DNA of 64,000 nt, taken from assembly GCA_046483315.1 (NCBI GenBank), contig JAWODJ010000080.1, forward strand, positions 14,165-78,164, written 5' to 3'. This DNA comes from PXAP01 sp046483315. Lineage in GTDB: Bacteria > Bacteroidota > Bacteroidia > Bacteroidales > PUMT01. Below the pieces are notes generated by a model. The model was not told the origin of the DNA and searched no databases. It was given only the letters and a program-made list of their open reading frames with translations. Positions 7,947 to 16,833 of the stretch are shown piece after piece (position 1 is the first letter of the stretch; each line of letters starts with the position of its first letter). The translations under genes and the position numbers were made by a program.

Positions 7947-10535
7947 ATGCAATCAAAGGAGATTTCAGTAAAAAAGGAAGCCGGCACCGTTGCAGGGCAG
8001 CTTAAGGAAAAGGTTTTACCGGGCGGATATACATATGATGAGGCATTCAAGCATTCTCTTGAGTATTTTAAGGGGGATGAACTGGCTGCCAGGGTATGGG
8101 TAAATAAATATTCCCTTAAGGATTCGCATGGTAATCTTTTTGAACTTACTCCCGATGATATGCACAGAAGGCTGGCGCGTGAGATTGCAAGAATAGAGAA
8201 AAAATATCCCAATCCGCTTCCGGAGGAAGATATTTACCAGTTAATGAAGGATTTTAAATACATTGTCCCCCAGGGTGGCCCCATGACCGGAATTGGCAAT
8301 GATTTCCAGATAGCATCTCTTTCCAACTGCTTTGTCATTGGAAATGATTCCGGGGCCGACTCTTACGGTGGTATTATGAAAGTTGACCAGGAGCAGGTGC
8401 AGCTGATGAAAAGAAGGGGCGGTGTGGGACACGATCTTTCGCATGTCAGGCCATCGGGCAGTCCTGTTCTGAATTCAGCCCTGACCTCAACAGGCGTTGT
8501 TCCCTTTATGGAGAGATATTCAAACTCAACCCGTGAAGTGGCCCAGGACGGACGCAGGGGCGCCCTGATGCTCACCATATCCATTAAACATCCCGATGCT
8601 GAGAAGTTCATTGATGCCAAGTTGCAGCCGGGGAAAGTAACCGGTGCAAATGTTTCTGTCAAAATAGATGATGAGTTTATGCGTGCTGTTATTGAAAAAA
8701 AGCCGTATGTACAGCAATTCCCCGTCAACTCCGATAATCCTGTCATAAGAAAAGAGATAGATCCGGGTAAGATATGGAAAAAAATTGTTCATAATGCATG
8801 GAAATCGGCTGAACCCGGAATACTGTTCTGGGATACAGTAACACGCGAATCCGTTCCTGATTCTTATTCGGATATGGGTTATAAAACAGTTTCCACAAAT
8901 CCCTGTGGCGAGATTCCCCTCTGTCCGTATGACAGCTGCAGGCTACTGGCTGTGAATCTTTACAGCTATGTAAATGAGCCTTTTACTAAAAAGGCAAAAT
9001 TTGATTTTGATAAGTTCAGGGAACATGTTGGCTTTGCCCAGCGTATCATGGATGATATAATTGACCTGGAGCTTGAAAAGATTGACAGGATTCTTGATAA
9101 GATAGTAAATGATCCTGAGGATGATGAGATCAAGAGGGTTGAACGTAAACTATGGGAAAATATCCGTGTTAAGGCAGAAGAGGGCAGACGAACGGGTGTT
9201 GGTATAACGGCAGAAGGAGACATGCTTGCTGGTCTCGGACTGACTTACGGTACTGACAATGCCACAGATTTTTCAACCGAGATACATAAGACGGTGGCCC
9301 TGGAAGCATACCGTTCATCGGTAAATATGGCAAGGGAGCGGGGCCCGTTTGCAATTTATGATTCCCAGCGCGAGAAGAACAATCCGTTTATAAATCGTCT
9401 CAAAGATGAAGATGAGCAGCTCTACCGTGATATGGTGCGTTATGGCCGCCGCAATATTGCCCTGCTTACAATAGCTCCCACCGGCACCACAAGCCTGATG
9501 ACACAGACCACTTCAGGAATAGAGCCCGTGTTCATGCCGGTTTACAAACGCAGGAGGAAAGTCAATCCCAACGATAAGAACGTCACGGTATCTTTTGTTG
9601 ATGAAGTAGGTGATTCATGGGAAGAGTTCAATGTTTTTCACCATAAGTTCGTTACCTGGCTTGAGGTTAACGGCTATGATCCCGATGAGGTAAAAAAATA
9701 CGAGGATGATGCTGTGAATGAACTGGTTGCAAAATCACCTTATTACAAGGCAACATCCAGTGACGTGGACTGGATTAGTAAGGTGAATATGCAGGGTTCT
9801 ATTCAGAAATGGGTGGACCATTCAATAAGTGTTACCATTAATCTGCCTGCAGATGTAAAAGAGGACCTTGTTGGCAAACTTTACATTTCTGCCTGGGAGA
9901 GCGGATGTAAGGGAGCAACCGTTTACAGGGACGGATCACGTTCCGGAGTGCTGATCTCAAACAAGAAAGAGGAGGATGCCTTCCAGGCGCCCAAGAAGCG
10001 GCCTGAGGTACTTGAGGCTGACGTTGTGAGGTTCATGAACAATGATGAAAAATGGATAGCCTTTGTCGGCAAGATTGATGGAAGGCCCTATGAGATATTT
10101 ACAGGAAAGGAAGATGATGATGTGCTGCCTGTTCCAAAAACCATAGAAAAGGGATACATTATAAAAAGCCGGTGTGAAGACGGGACTAAACGCTATGATT
10201 TCAGATATATTGACAAGTATGGATACGGGAACACTTTCGAAGGGTTGTCCCGTACTTTTGACACCGAATTCTGGAACTACGCCAAGCTTATATCGGGTGT
10301 ATTAAGGCACGGTATGCCTATTCCTGATGTTGTAAACCTGGTTTCTTCGCTGAGACTGGATTCTGAAACTATCAATACATGGAAAAATGGTGTGGAACGA
10401 ACACTGAGAAAATATATTCCCGATGGGACTAAGCCGAAAAAAGGAACGGCATGCCCGAACTGTGATTCGTTAAATCTTATGTTCCAGGAGGGATGTCTTA
10501 CATGCAAGGATTGCGGCAATTCAAAATGCGGGTAG
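7947..10535 (+). CDS. nrdJ: Class II (adenosylcobalamin-dependent) ribonucleoside-diphosphate reductase
   Basis: An 862-residue enzyme that reduces ribonucleotides to deoxyribonucleotides, using B12 to generate the thiyl radical. It works with or without oxygen and needs no small subunit. The N-terminal part has SLSNCFVIGND (Cys128, redox pair with Cys331) and the allosteric/active region KRRGGVGHDLSHVRPSGSP. The active-site loop NPCGEIPL gives the radical Cys320 and Glu322. The phosphate-binding motif APTGTTSLMTQTTSGIEP follows. After residue 700 comes a TSCPD-like domain (GRPYEIFTG), and the C-terminus is a zinc-ribbon of paired cysteines (CPNCD ... CLTCKDCGNSKCG) that re-reduces the active site. 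Length and order are typical of NrdJ. It is a single gene with its own terminator. Confidence 0.95.
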   Translation: MQSKEISVKKEAGTVAGQLKEKVLPGGYTYDEAFKHSLEYFKGDELAARVWVNKYSLKDSHGNLFELTPDDMHRRLAREIARIEKKYPNPLPEEDIYQLMKDFKYIVPQGGPMTGIGNDFQIASLSNCFVIGNDSGADSYGGIMKVDQEQVQLMKRRGGVGHDLSHVRPSGSPVLNSALTSTGVVPFMERYSNSTREVAQDGRRGALMLTISIKHPDAEKFIDAKLQPGKVTGANVSVKIDDEFMRAVIEKKPYVQQFPVNSDNPVIRKEIDPGKIWKKIVHNAWKSAEPGILFWDTVTRESVPDSYSDMGYKTVSTNPCGEIPLCPYDSCRLLAVNLYSYVNEPFTKKAKFDFDKFREHVGFAQRIMDDIIDLELEKIDRILDKIVNDPEDDEIKRVERKLWENIRVKAEEGRRTGVGITAEGDMLAGLGLTYGTDNATDFSTEIHKTVALEAYRSSVNMARERGPFAIYDSQREKNNPFINRLKDEDEQLYRDMVRYGRRNIALLTIAPTGTTSLMTQTTSGIEPVFMPVYKRRRKVNPNDKNVTVSFVDEVGDSWEEFNVFHHKFVTWLEVNGYDPDEVKKYEDDAVNELVAKSPYYKATSSDVDWISKVNMQGSIQKWVDHSISVTINLPADVKEDLVGKLYISAWESGCKGATVYRDGSRSGVLISNKKEEDAFQAPKKRPEVLEADVVRFMNNDEKWIAFVGKIDGRPYEIFTGKEDDDVLPVPKTIEKGYIIKSRCEDGTKRYDFRYIDKYGYGNTFEGLSRTFDTEFWNYAKLISGVLRHGMPIPDVVNLVSSLRLDSETINTWKNGVERTLRKYIPDGTKPKKGTACPNCDSLNLMFQEGCLTCKDCGNSKCG

Positions 10536-10549
10536 GCGCTATTTTTTGA

Positions 10550-10584
10550 AATAAGACCCGGACCTTGACGATCCGGGTCTTATT
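10550..10584. terminator. Bidirectional terminator between nrdJ and kbl
   Basis: A perfect 13-base stem, AATAAGACCCGGA (10550-10562) with TCCGGGTCTTATT (10572-10584), and a 9-base loop. It has A/T-rich flanks on both sides and sits between two convergent genes. Confidence 0.85.
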
Positions 10585-10648
10585 GAGCTTTTGAGGTTTC
10601 GGGTATGGCCAGTAACCTGCCGGTATAAGGCCCGGGGGCAAAGATTTG

Positions 10649-11836
10649 TTATATCACACCAAGTTCCTTGCCTGTCTTTGTAAATGCAGCAACACATTTG
10701 TCAAGATGTTCTGTCTCATGTGCGGCAGATACCTGTACACGGATTCTGGCCTGGCCTTTCGGCACAACGGGATAATAGAAGCCAATGACATATATACCTT
10801 CATCCAGGAGTTTTGCCGCAAAATCCTGCGAAAGTCTGGCATCATACAGCATTATCGCTATAATAGCCGACCGGGTAGGTTTGATATCAAATCCGGCAGC
10901 TTTCATTCTCTCCATAAAGTAGCTGGTGTTTTTGTGCAGCTTATCCTGCAGCTCATGAGTTTCGTCCATCATATCAAACATTCTGATGCCGGCATTTACT
11001 ACTGAAGGTGGCAGGGAGTTGCTGAAAAGGTATGGCCTGGACCTTTGTCTCAGAATCTCTATGATCTCCTTTCTGCCGGTGGTAAAGCCTCCTATGGCAC
11101 CTCCAAAAGCTTTACCCAGGGTTCCTGTAATAATATCAACCTCCCCCCGGATGTTGAAAAGTTCGGTTACTCCTCTTCCCGTTTCTCCCACCACTCCGGC
11201 AGAGTGACATTCATCTACCATGACCAGTGCATCATATCTCTCAGCAAGTTCATTAATCTTGTCCATAGGAGCAACATTTCCGTCCATTGAGAACACCCCG
11301 TCGGTCACAATTATTCGGAAACGTTGTGCCTGTGCCTCCTTCAGTTTTTCTTCCAGGTCGGCCATATCAGCATTTTTGTACCGGTAACGCTGTGCTTTGC
11401 AAAGCCTGACACCATCAATGATGGAGGCGTGATTGAGTGAGTCGGAGATAATTGCATCTTCCTGTGTAAGCAGGGGTTCAAAGACACCACCGTTGGCATC
11501 GAAGCAGGCAGCATACAATATGGTATCTTCGGTTCCGAAAAACTTAGCGATCTTTTTCTCCAGTTTTTTATGGATATCCTGCGTGCCGCAGATAAACCTT
11601 ACCGACGACATGCCAAATCCGTGTGAATCAAGGCCCTCTTTTGCTGCCTGTATTAGTGAGGGATGGTTTGACAGGCCCAGATAGTTGTTGGCACAGAAAT
11701 TCAGAACCTTTTTGCCACTGTCAACCGTTATCTCTGCATCCTGGGGCGCTACAATAATGCGCTCTTTTTTAAAAAGTCCGGCCGACTCAATGTTCTTAAG
11801 CTCTTTCTCAAGATGTTCCTTTATTTTTCCGTACAT
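10649..11836 (-). CDS. kbl: Glycine C-acetyltransferase (2-amino-3-ketobutyrate CoA ligase)
   Basis: A PLP enzyme of the alpha-oxoamine synthase family that cleaves 2-amino-3-ketobutyrate with CoA to glycine and acetyl-CoA, the second step of threonine breakdown. With the start at 11836 (MYGKIKEHLEKEL) it has 395 residues, the normal size. A longer frame opens at 11893, but that start lies within the likely -7 element, so the shorter start is preferred. Visible motifs are NFCANNYLGLSNHP, GFGMSSVRFICGTQ, SDSLNHASIIDGVRL, MVDECHSAGVVG (PLP-contacting Asp/His) and the lysine-bearing TGTLGKAFGGAIGG. It faces tdh head to head across 278 bases, so the two steps of the pathway are neighbours on opposite strands. 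Confidence 0.95.
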   Translation of the reverse strand: MYGKIKEHLEKELKNIESAGLFKKERIIVAPQDAEITVDSGKKVLNFCANNYLGLSNHPSLIQAAKEGLDSHGFGMSSVRFICGTQDIHKKLEKKIAKFFGTEDTILYAACFDANGGVFEPLLTQEDAIISDSLNHASIIDGVRLCKAQRYRYKNADMADLEEKLKEAQAQRFRIIVTDGVFSMDGNVAPMDKINELAERYDALVMVDECHSAGVVGETGRGVTELFNIRGEVDIITGTLGKAFGGAIGGFTTGRKEIIEILRQRSRPYLFSNSLPPSVVNAGIRMFDMMDETHELQDKLHKNTSYFMERMKAAGFDIKPTRSAIIAIMLYDARLSQDFAAKLLDEGIYVIGFYYPVVPKGQARIRVQVSAAHETEHLDKCVAAFTKTGKELGVI

Positions 11837-11890
11837 AATATTATGTTTATTGAGTTTATAATGATTGTTTTTATTACGATCAGTCGAGGG

Positions 11891-11898
11891 CAAAGATA
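11891..11898 (-). promoter_or_regulatory. Promoter -7 element for kbl
   Basis: The minus strand reads TATCTTTG from 11898 to 11891, a TAnnTTTG match 54 bases ahead of the chosen kbl start. It argues against the upstream in-frame start at 11893. Confidence 0.45.
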
Positions 11899-12058
11899 GG
11901 TTTTTTAGATTTTACATAATGTCAGGGACATATATGTTGAACAACACCTTTTCCGGCAATTGACTGCCCTGGTAGAGGGATAGTATCCTGTACAAAAAAA
12001 ATAAAACTTTCAAAGAATAAACAAGACATTTTTCATATTTCCTCCATCAGGAATTATT

Positions 12059-12066
12059 TAGTTTTG
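12059..12066 (+). promoter_or_regulatory. Promoter -7 element for tdh
   Basis: TAGTTTTG, 49 bases ahead of the ATG at 12115. There is no clear -33 box. Confidence 0.4.
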
Positions 12067-12114
12067 TGAACAATAACGGATAACGGAAAAAACTTTTAAT
12101 TAAACAACATTGAT

Positions 12115-13077
12115 ATGAGGAAAATTCTTGTAATTGGTTCGACCGGACAGATAGGCTCTGAGCTTACCCTTCTTCTGCGGGAAATATACGGGGGGGATAG
12201 TGTTATTGCCGGCATACGAAAGACGAAACCATCTGAAAAACTCTCTGAAACCGGTCCGTGCGAAGTGGTTGATGCACTGGACAGGGAAGGCTTTGTATCG
12301 GTGGTTAAAAAATATAAGATTGACACGGTTATCAATATGGCTGCCATTCTCTCGGCCACCGGCGAAAACAATCCCATGCTGGCATGGGATGTTAATATGA
12401 ACGGACTTATCAATGTTCTTGAGGTTGCCCGTGAGTTTAATATGAAGCAGGTTCTTGTGCCGAGTTCGATTGCAGTTTTTGGTCCCTCAACCCCGGCTGA
12501 CAACACACCGCAGGAAACGGTTCTGAAGCCAACCACTATTTATGGAGTAACAAAGGTTGCAGGTGAATTGCTGGGAGATTACTATGTGAAGAGGTACGGC
12601 CTTGATGTAAGGGGATTGCGTTATCCCGGAATTGTCAGCCATGAAACCCTCCCGGGCGGAGGGACCACGGACTATGCTGTGGCTATCTATTATGAAGCTG
12701 TAAAGAATAAAAGATATACCTGCTTTGTAAAGGAGGATACCCGTCTGCCTATGATGTATATGCCCGATTGTCTGAAATCTACCATTGACCTCCTGCAGGC
12801 AGATTTCAGCAAGCTCAGGCATCATTGCGACTTCAACGTGGGTGCCATGAGTTTCACTGCCGGCGAACTCGCTGCTTCGGTAAAAAAATATATTCCTGAT
12901 TTTGAGATAAGCTATCAGCCCGACAACCGTCAGGCTATTGCCGATTCATGGCCGAACTCGGTTGATGATTCTGCCGCTCGTGAGGAGTGGGGGTGGAAAC
13001 CTGATTATGACCTTGATGCCATGACAAGGGATATGCTTAAGGCAATAAGAGAAAAACATGAAAAAGGGTTGATTTGA
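12115..13077 (+). CDS. tdh: L-threonine 3-dehydrogenase, short-chain (SDR) type
   Basis: A 320-residue extended-SDR enzyme related to UDP-sugar 4-epimerases. The N-terminal NAD motif is GSTGQIG (residues 8-14), then DTVINMAAILSATGE, a catalytic Ser in VPSSIAVFGP and the YGVTK Tyr-Lys pair. GLRYPGIVSHETLPGGGTTDYA and the C-terminal DFNVGAMSFT are features I associate with the SDR threonine dehydrogenases of Bacteroidota and trypanosomatids rather than with sugar epimerases. It oxidises threonine to 2-amino-3-ketobutyrate, which Kbl then cleaves. The head-to-head kbl gene strongly supports this choice over a generic epimerase. Confidence 0.88.
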   Translation: MRKILVIGSTGQIGSELTLLLREIYGGDSVIAGIRKTKPSEKLSETGPCEVVDALDREGFVSVVKKYKIDTVINMAAILSATGENNPMLAWDVNMNGLINVLEVAREFNMKQVLVPSSIAVFGPSTPADNTPQETVLKPTTIYGVTKVAGELLGDYYVKRYGLDVRGLRYPGIVSHETLPGGGTTDYAVAIYYEAVKNKRYTCFVKEDTRLPMMYMPDCLKSTIDLLQADFSKLRHHCDFNVGAMSFTAGELAASVKKYIPDFEISYQPDNRQAIADSWPNSVDDSAAREEWGWKPDYDLDAMTRDMLKAIREKHEKGLI

Positions 13078-13158
13078 AAGCCTGCCGGAAATGCTGCCGC
13101 AGGATTATCTTATGGCAAATTCTTAAAATGCAGCATAGGTATACTGCTGTATTTTATT

Positions 13159-13166
13159 TATTTTTG
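13159..13166 (+). promoter_or_regulatory. Promoter -7 element for gltX
   Basis: TATTTTTG, 25 bases ahead of the gltX ATG, implying a leader of roughly 15-20 bases. Confidence 0.4.
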
Positions 13167-13190
13167 CTTTAGACCGATAAACTCTCCCTT

Positions 13191-14720
13191 ATGGCCAAAC
13201 AAAATGTCAGGGTAAGATTTGCTCCCAGCCCCACCGGTCCCCTCCACATAGGAGGAGTAAGGACTGCCCTTTTTAACTGCCTTTTTGCAAAAAAGCATAA
13301 CGGTACCTTTATTCTCAGAATTGAAGACACCGACCGGCAGAGGTACGTAAACGGTACAGAGGAGTATTTTATTGAGGCGCTTAAATGGTGCGGGATAGAA
13401 ATTGATGAGGGGGTCTCGGCTGGCGGGCCTCATGTACCCTACCGGCAGTCCGAGCGAAAAGATCTTTACCGCCGTTTCGCCACGGAGCTTGTTAAAAGCG
13501 GTCATGCATACATTGCCTTTGACACTCCCGAAGAGCTGGAGGAGTTGCGGAATGAGAAAGAAAAGGAGGGCGGGGTTTTTCAGTATGACCATACCATACG
13601 TACATCGCTGCAAAACTCTCTTGCACTTCCCGCCGAAGAGGTTGAAAAACTTACGGGAGCAGGAGTTCCCCATGTTATAAGGTTCTGCATGCCTGAAGAC
13701 AGGGAAGTTACAATGAATGACATAATCAGGGGAGAAATACGTGTCAATACCTCCACCCTTGACGATAAGGTGCTTTTTAAAGCCGACGGGATGCCTACCT
13801 ATCATCTTGCCAATGTTGCAGATGATCATCTTATGCAGATCTCTCATGTTATAAGGGGAGAGGAATGGTTGCCATCCCTGCCGCTGCATGTATTGCTTTA
13901 TGAGGCACTGGGATGGGAGGACAGCATGCCGGAGTTTGCTCATCTGCCCCTGTTGCTGAAACCTGGTGGACAGGGTAAACTAAGCAAGAGGGACGGCGAA
14001 AGGCTTGGCTTTCCGGTGTTTCCCCTGCGCTGGAAAGATCCTGTAACAGGCGAGGTCTCTGCAGGGTACCGGGAGTCAGGGTATTTTCCTGAAGCTTTTG
14101 TAAACCTGCTTGCCTTACTTGGCTGGAACCCGGGGACTGACCAGGAGATATTTTCCCTTGAGGAGCTTGCAGAAGATTTTTCTCTTGACAGGGTACATCA
14201 TGCCGGGGCAAGGTTTGATCCCGATAAGGCCAGATGGTTTAATCATCAGTATCTTATGAAGATGGATAACCGGGAGCTGGCGGCTGAATTTTTAAAGGTG
14301 GTCAAAAAGAAGGGATATGATGCAGACAAGGCCAAAATTGAAGCTGTCGCGGAACTTGTTAAGGAACGGGCGGACTTTGTTAATGAAATGTGGGAGCAGT
14401 CATCATTTTTCTTTGAAAGGCCTGGTTCGTACGATGAGAAGTTGGTAAAAAAACGATGGAAGGAAGATACGCCCGGGCTGCTTGGGGAAATTATCTCCAT
14501 TCTCGCGCAAACAAAGCCTTTTGATGCAGGGAGTATTTCCGCCTCAGTAAAGGAATACCTTGAGAAGGAGGGGATTGGTCTGGGAAATGTTATGATCCCC
14601 CTGAGGCTTGCCCTTGTTGGGGAAGGAAAGGGCCCCGACCTGTTCAGGATTATTGAACTGCTGGGCAGGGAGGAGAGCATCGACAGGATCAGGCTGGCAA
14701 TAGAGAAATTACAGGATTAA
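13191..14720 (+). CDS. gltX: Glutamyl-tRNA synthetase
   Basis: A 509-residue class I aminoacyl-tRNA synthetase that charges tRNA-Glu. The HIGH-type signature is APSPTGPLHIGG (residues 11-22). The GluRS-typical RIEDTDRQRY follows, and the KMSKS equivalent is GKLSKRDGERLG near residue 264. A C-terminal helical anticodon-binding domain follows. The length is normal. A separate glnS lies 2 kb downstream, so direct glutaminylation is available and this enzyme need not be a non-discriminating type. The radical SAM gene starts 22 bases after the stop, suggesting cotranscription. Confidence 0.95.
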   Translation: MAKQNVRVRFAPSPTGPLHIGGVRTALFNCLFAKKHNGTFILRIEDTDRQRYVNGTEEYFIEALKWCGIEIDEGVSAGGPHVPYRQSERKDLYRRFATELVKSGHAYIAFDTPEELEELRNEKEKEGGVFQYDHTIRTSLQNSLALPAEEVEKLTGAGVPHVIRFCMPEDREVTMNDIIRGEIRVNTSTLDDKVLFKADGMPTYHLANVADDHLMQISHVIRGEEWLPSLPLHVLLYEALGWEDSMPEFAHLPLLLKPGGQGKLSKRDGERLGFPVFPLRWKDPVTGEVSAGYRESGYFPEAFVNLLALLGWNPGTDQEIFSLEELAEDFSLDRVHHAGARFDPDKARWFNHQYLMKMDNRELAAEFLKVVKKKGYDADKAKIEAVAELVKERADFVNEMWEQSSFFFERPGSYDEKLVKKRWKEDTPGLLGEIISILAQTKPFDAGSISASVKEYLEKEGIGLGNVMIPLRLALVGEGKGPDLFRIIELLGREESIDRIRLAIEKLQD

Positions 14721-14742
14721 TTTTGTATTGACAACAGGTATC

Positions 14743-15753
14743 ATGCATGAAGCAGATTTTTATGAACGAAGGAGTCTGCAATCAGTACAATGCCATCTGT
14801 GCCCTCATTACTGCCTTATAGAGGAGGGAGACACGGGGAAATGCAAAGTCCGGACTAATAAGAAAGGCAGACTCTGTTCCGGGAGTTACGGATTTCCGGT
14901 TTCCATAAGCGTCGATCCTATAGAAAAAAAGCCACTTTACCATTTTTTCCCCGGAAGGGATATTTTGTCAGTCGGCACGCCGGGTTGTAATTTCAGGTGC
15001 AGTTTTTGCCAGAATTACACCATCTCACAATCTGCCGTTACCGATATACCCGGCCTGCAATATACCCCGCCTGGTGTGATCGTTGAGCAGGCACAGCGTT
15101 ATGGTGATAACGCAGGGATTGCCTACACATACAATGAGCCAACGGTATGGTACGAGTATATGTATGACATTGCCGTACCGGCCGGGCAAATCGGGTTGAA
15201 AAATGTTGTCGTAAGCAACGGGTACATTAATCCACGGCCTCTTGAAAAATTGCTGGAAGTGGTGCATGCCTTTAACATTGACTTTAAATCGTTCAGCGAT
15301 AAATTTTACAGGGAAGCAGCAGGAGGGTCCCTTGCTCCTGTTAAACGAACCCTTAAAGCTATCAGGAAAAAGGGGCTGCATCTTGAGATTACCCACCTGG
15401 TGGTTCCCGGACTCAATGATCGTGTGGAGGAGTTCACGGAGATGACGGACTGGGTTGCAGGGGAGCTGGGCAGGGATACGGTATTGCACCTGTCACGCTA
15501 TTTTCCGGCGTGGAAATATGATCAATCTCCAACACCCGTAACCCTGCTGGAAAGATTTTATCAGATTGCCGCGGAGAAGCTGGATTATGTTTACATGGGT
15601 AACATTTCGGCAGGATCTCCGGGCAGTGATACCAAATGTGGCCGTTGCGGAACACTTGTTATAAAGAGAAGGGGATATAAAACAGATCTGACCGGTCTGG
15701 ATAATGATGGTAATTGCCGGAATTGCGGTAATAACATGGTTGCCCTTTCTTAA
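14743..15753 (+). CDS. AmmeMemoRadiSam system radical SAM enzyme
   Basis: With the ATG at 14743 this is a 336-residue protein. It has an N-terminal cysteine cluster (CHLCPHYC, then CKV), a TIM-barrel radical SAM core with Cys82, Cys86 and Cys89 in GCNFRCSFCQNY, AYTYNEPTVWYEY, and a zinc-ribbon-like C-terminus (CGRCG ... CRNCG). This matches the radical SAM member of the conserved trio radical SAM/Memo/AMMECR1, which resembles pyruvate-formate-lyase activases. The substrate is unknown to me. A TTG 15 bases upstream is in frame but the ATG gives the family N-terminus. The Memo partner follows directly. No AMMECR1 gene is in the window. Confidence 0.88.
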   Translation: MHEADFYERRSLQSVQCHLCPHYCLIEEGDTGKCKVRTNKKGRLCSGSYGFPVSISVDPIEKKPLYHFFPGRDILSVGTPGCNFRCSFCQNYTISQSAVTDIPGLQYTPPGVIVEQAQRYGDNAGIAYTYNEPTVWYEYMYDIAVPAGQIGLKNVVVSNGYINPRPLEKLLEVVHAFNIDFKSFSDKFYREAAGGSLAPVKRTLKAIRKKGLHLEITHLVVPGLNDRVEEFTEMTDWVAGELGRDTVLHLSRYFPAWKYDQSPTPVTLLERFYQIAAEKLDYVYMGNISAGSPGSDTKCGRCGTLVIKRRGYKTDLTGLDNDGNCRNCGNNMVALS

Positions 15754-15830
15754 TATGACCCATGGTGGTTAACCCGGTTTTTAACTTGCATTAATGTAAT
15801 TTATTCTGTTATGGATTAATATTATATACT

Positions 15831-16676
15831 ATGACTGAAGGTAGAACCAACATCAGGCCACCCGGTGTTGCCGGCATGTTTTATCCCGCCGGCAGAGATG
15901 CTTTGAATGAACTCATTGAAGAGCTGCTGCGCGAAGAGGGATCAAATATCGATCCTGATCCGGTTCCTGGTAATATACTTGGGGGCATAGTGCCTCATGC
16001 AGGCATTGTTTATTGCGGGAGGCAGGCAGTGCACTTCTTTGAGTCAGTCAGGCGCAGCTCTTTTACTCCCGATACTGTCATCATAGCACACCCCGGCCAT
16101 CACCGATCCGGTCCGCCGCTTTCAACCGATGATCATGATCACTGGGAGGTCTCCAACGGAATTATTGAAACAGACCTGGAGTTTGCTGAAGAGATAAATC
16201 TGCCGTTTTCAGCATCGGCACAAAAAGGGGAACATTCGGCCGAAGTTATAGTACCCTATATTATTCATTTTTTCCCTGAGTCTGTCCGTATTGTAAGCCT
16301 GAATATGATTGACCAGGAATATGAATCGGCCAGGGAGGTAGCGGGAAGGATCTTTACCGCCACCCAAAAGCTCGGGCGCAGGATCTTGCTGATCGCTTCA
16401 TCTGATTTTTCGCATTTTGTATCGAGATCAGAGGCACAGTCGAAGGATGAGATAGTGGTGAATGAGATACTGGACAGGAACAGTAAAGGAGTTTACAGCA
16501 AGATAAGGGAAAACAATATTTCAGTATGCGGCTACGGCCCCATAATGACACTTATGGAGTACTCGGCAACGATTGATCCTGATTACCGGGTTAAGATTCT
16601 CAGCCGGGGTGATTCAGGCAGTATAAGGGATTCATCAGATGTGGTGAGCTATCTTTCCGCTCTTTTCCATACTTAG
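15831..16676 (+). CDS. AmmeMemoRadiSam system protein B (MEMO1 family)
   Basis: A 281-residue Memo-family protein with a fold related to non-haem iron dioxygenases. It has RPPGVAGMFYPAGRDAL at the N-terminus, GGIVPHAGIVYCG, HPGHHRSGPP, KGEHSAEV and SSDFSHF, which carry the clustered histidines and acidic residues typical of the family. The C-terminus ends at the normal Memo boundary and is not fused to AMMECR1. It lies 77 bases behind the radical SAM partner on the same strand. The biochemical role of the trio is not known to me. Confidence 0.88.
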   Translation: MTEGRTNIRPPGVAGMFYPAGRDALNELIEELLREEGSNIDPDPVPGNILGGIVPHAGIVYCGRQAVHFFESVRRSSFTPDTVIIAHPGHHRSGPPLSTDDHDHWEVSNGIIETDLEFAEEINLPFSASAQKGEHSAEVIVPYIIHFFPESVRIVSLNMIDQEYESAREVAGRIFTATQKLGRRILLIASSDFSHFVSRSEAQSKDEIVVNEILDRNSKGVYSKIRENNISVCGYGPIMTLMEYSATIDPDYRVKILSRGDSGSIRDSSDVVSYLSALFHT

Positions 16677-16696
16677 AAAGCTTTGTTGCAGGATGA

Positions 16697-16747
16697 AACC
16701 CTCATGGTACTTCGTAATACAAAATAAAATGTATAAACATGAGGGTT
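16697..16747. terminator. Terminator-like inverted repeat between Memo and glnS
   Basis: AACCCTCATG (16697-16706) pairs with CATGAGGGTT (16738-16747): a perfect 10-base stem with a 31-base loop between convergent genes. The loop is long and no clear T-run follows, so termination is only probable. Confidence 0.4.
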
Positions 16748-16833
16748 CCATGGATTGAAATGCAAAGTATCCGAATCACGAATTATTAACACATTGTTAA
16801 ACAATTTGATAACTATACTTTATACGAATAAAT

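Noticed and set aside
12115..13077. UDP-glucose 4-epimerase
   Set aside because: The SDR core fits, but the head-to-head kbl gene and the substrate-region motifs favour threonine dehydrogenase.
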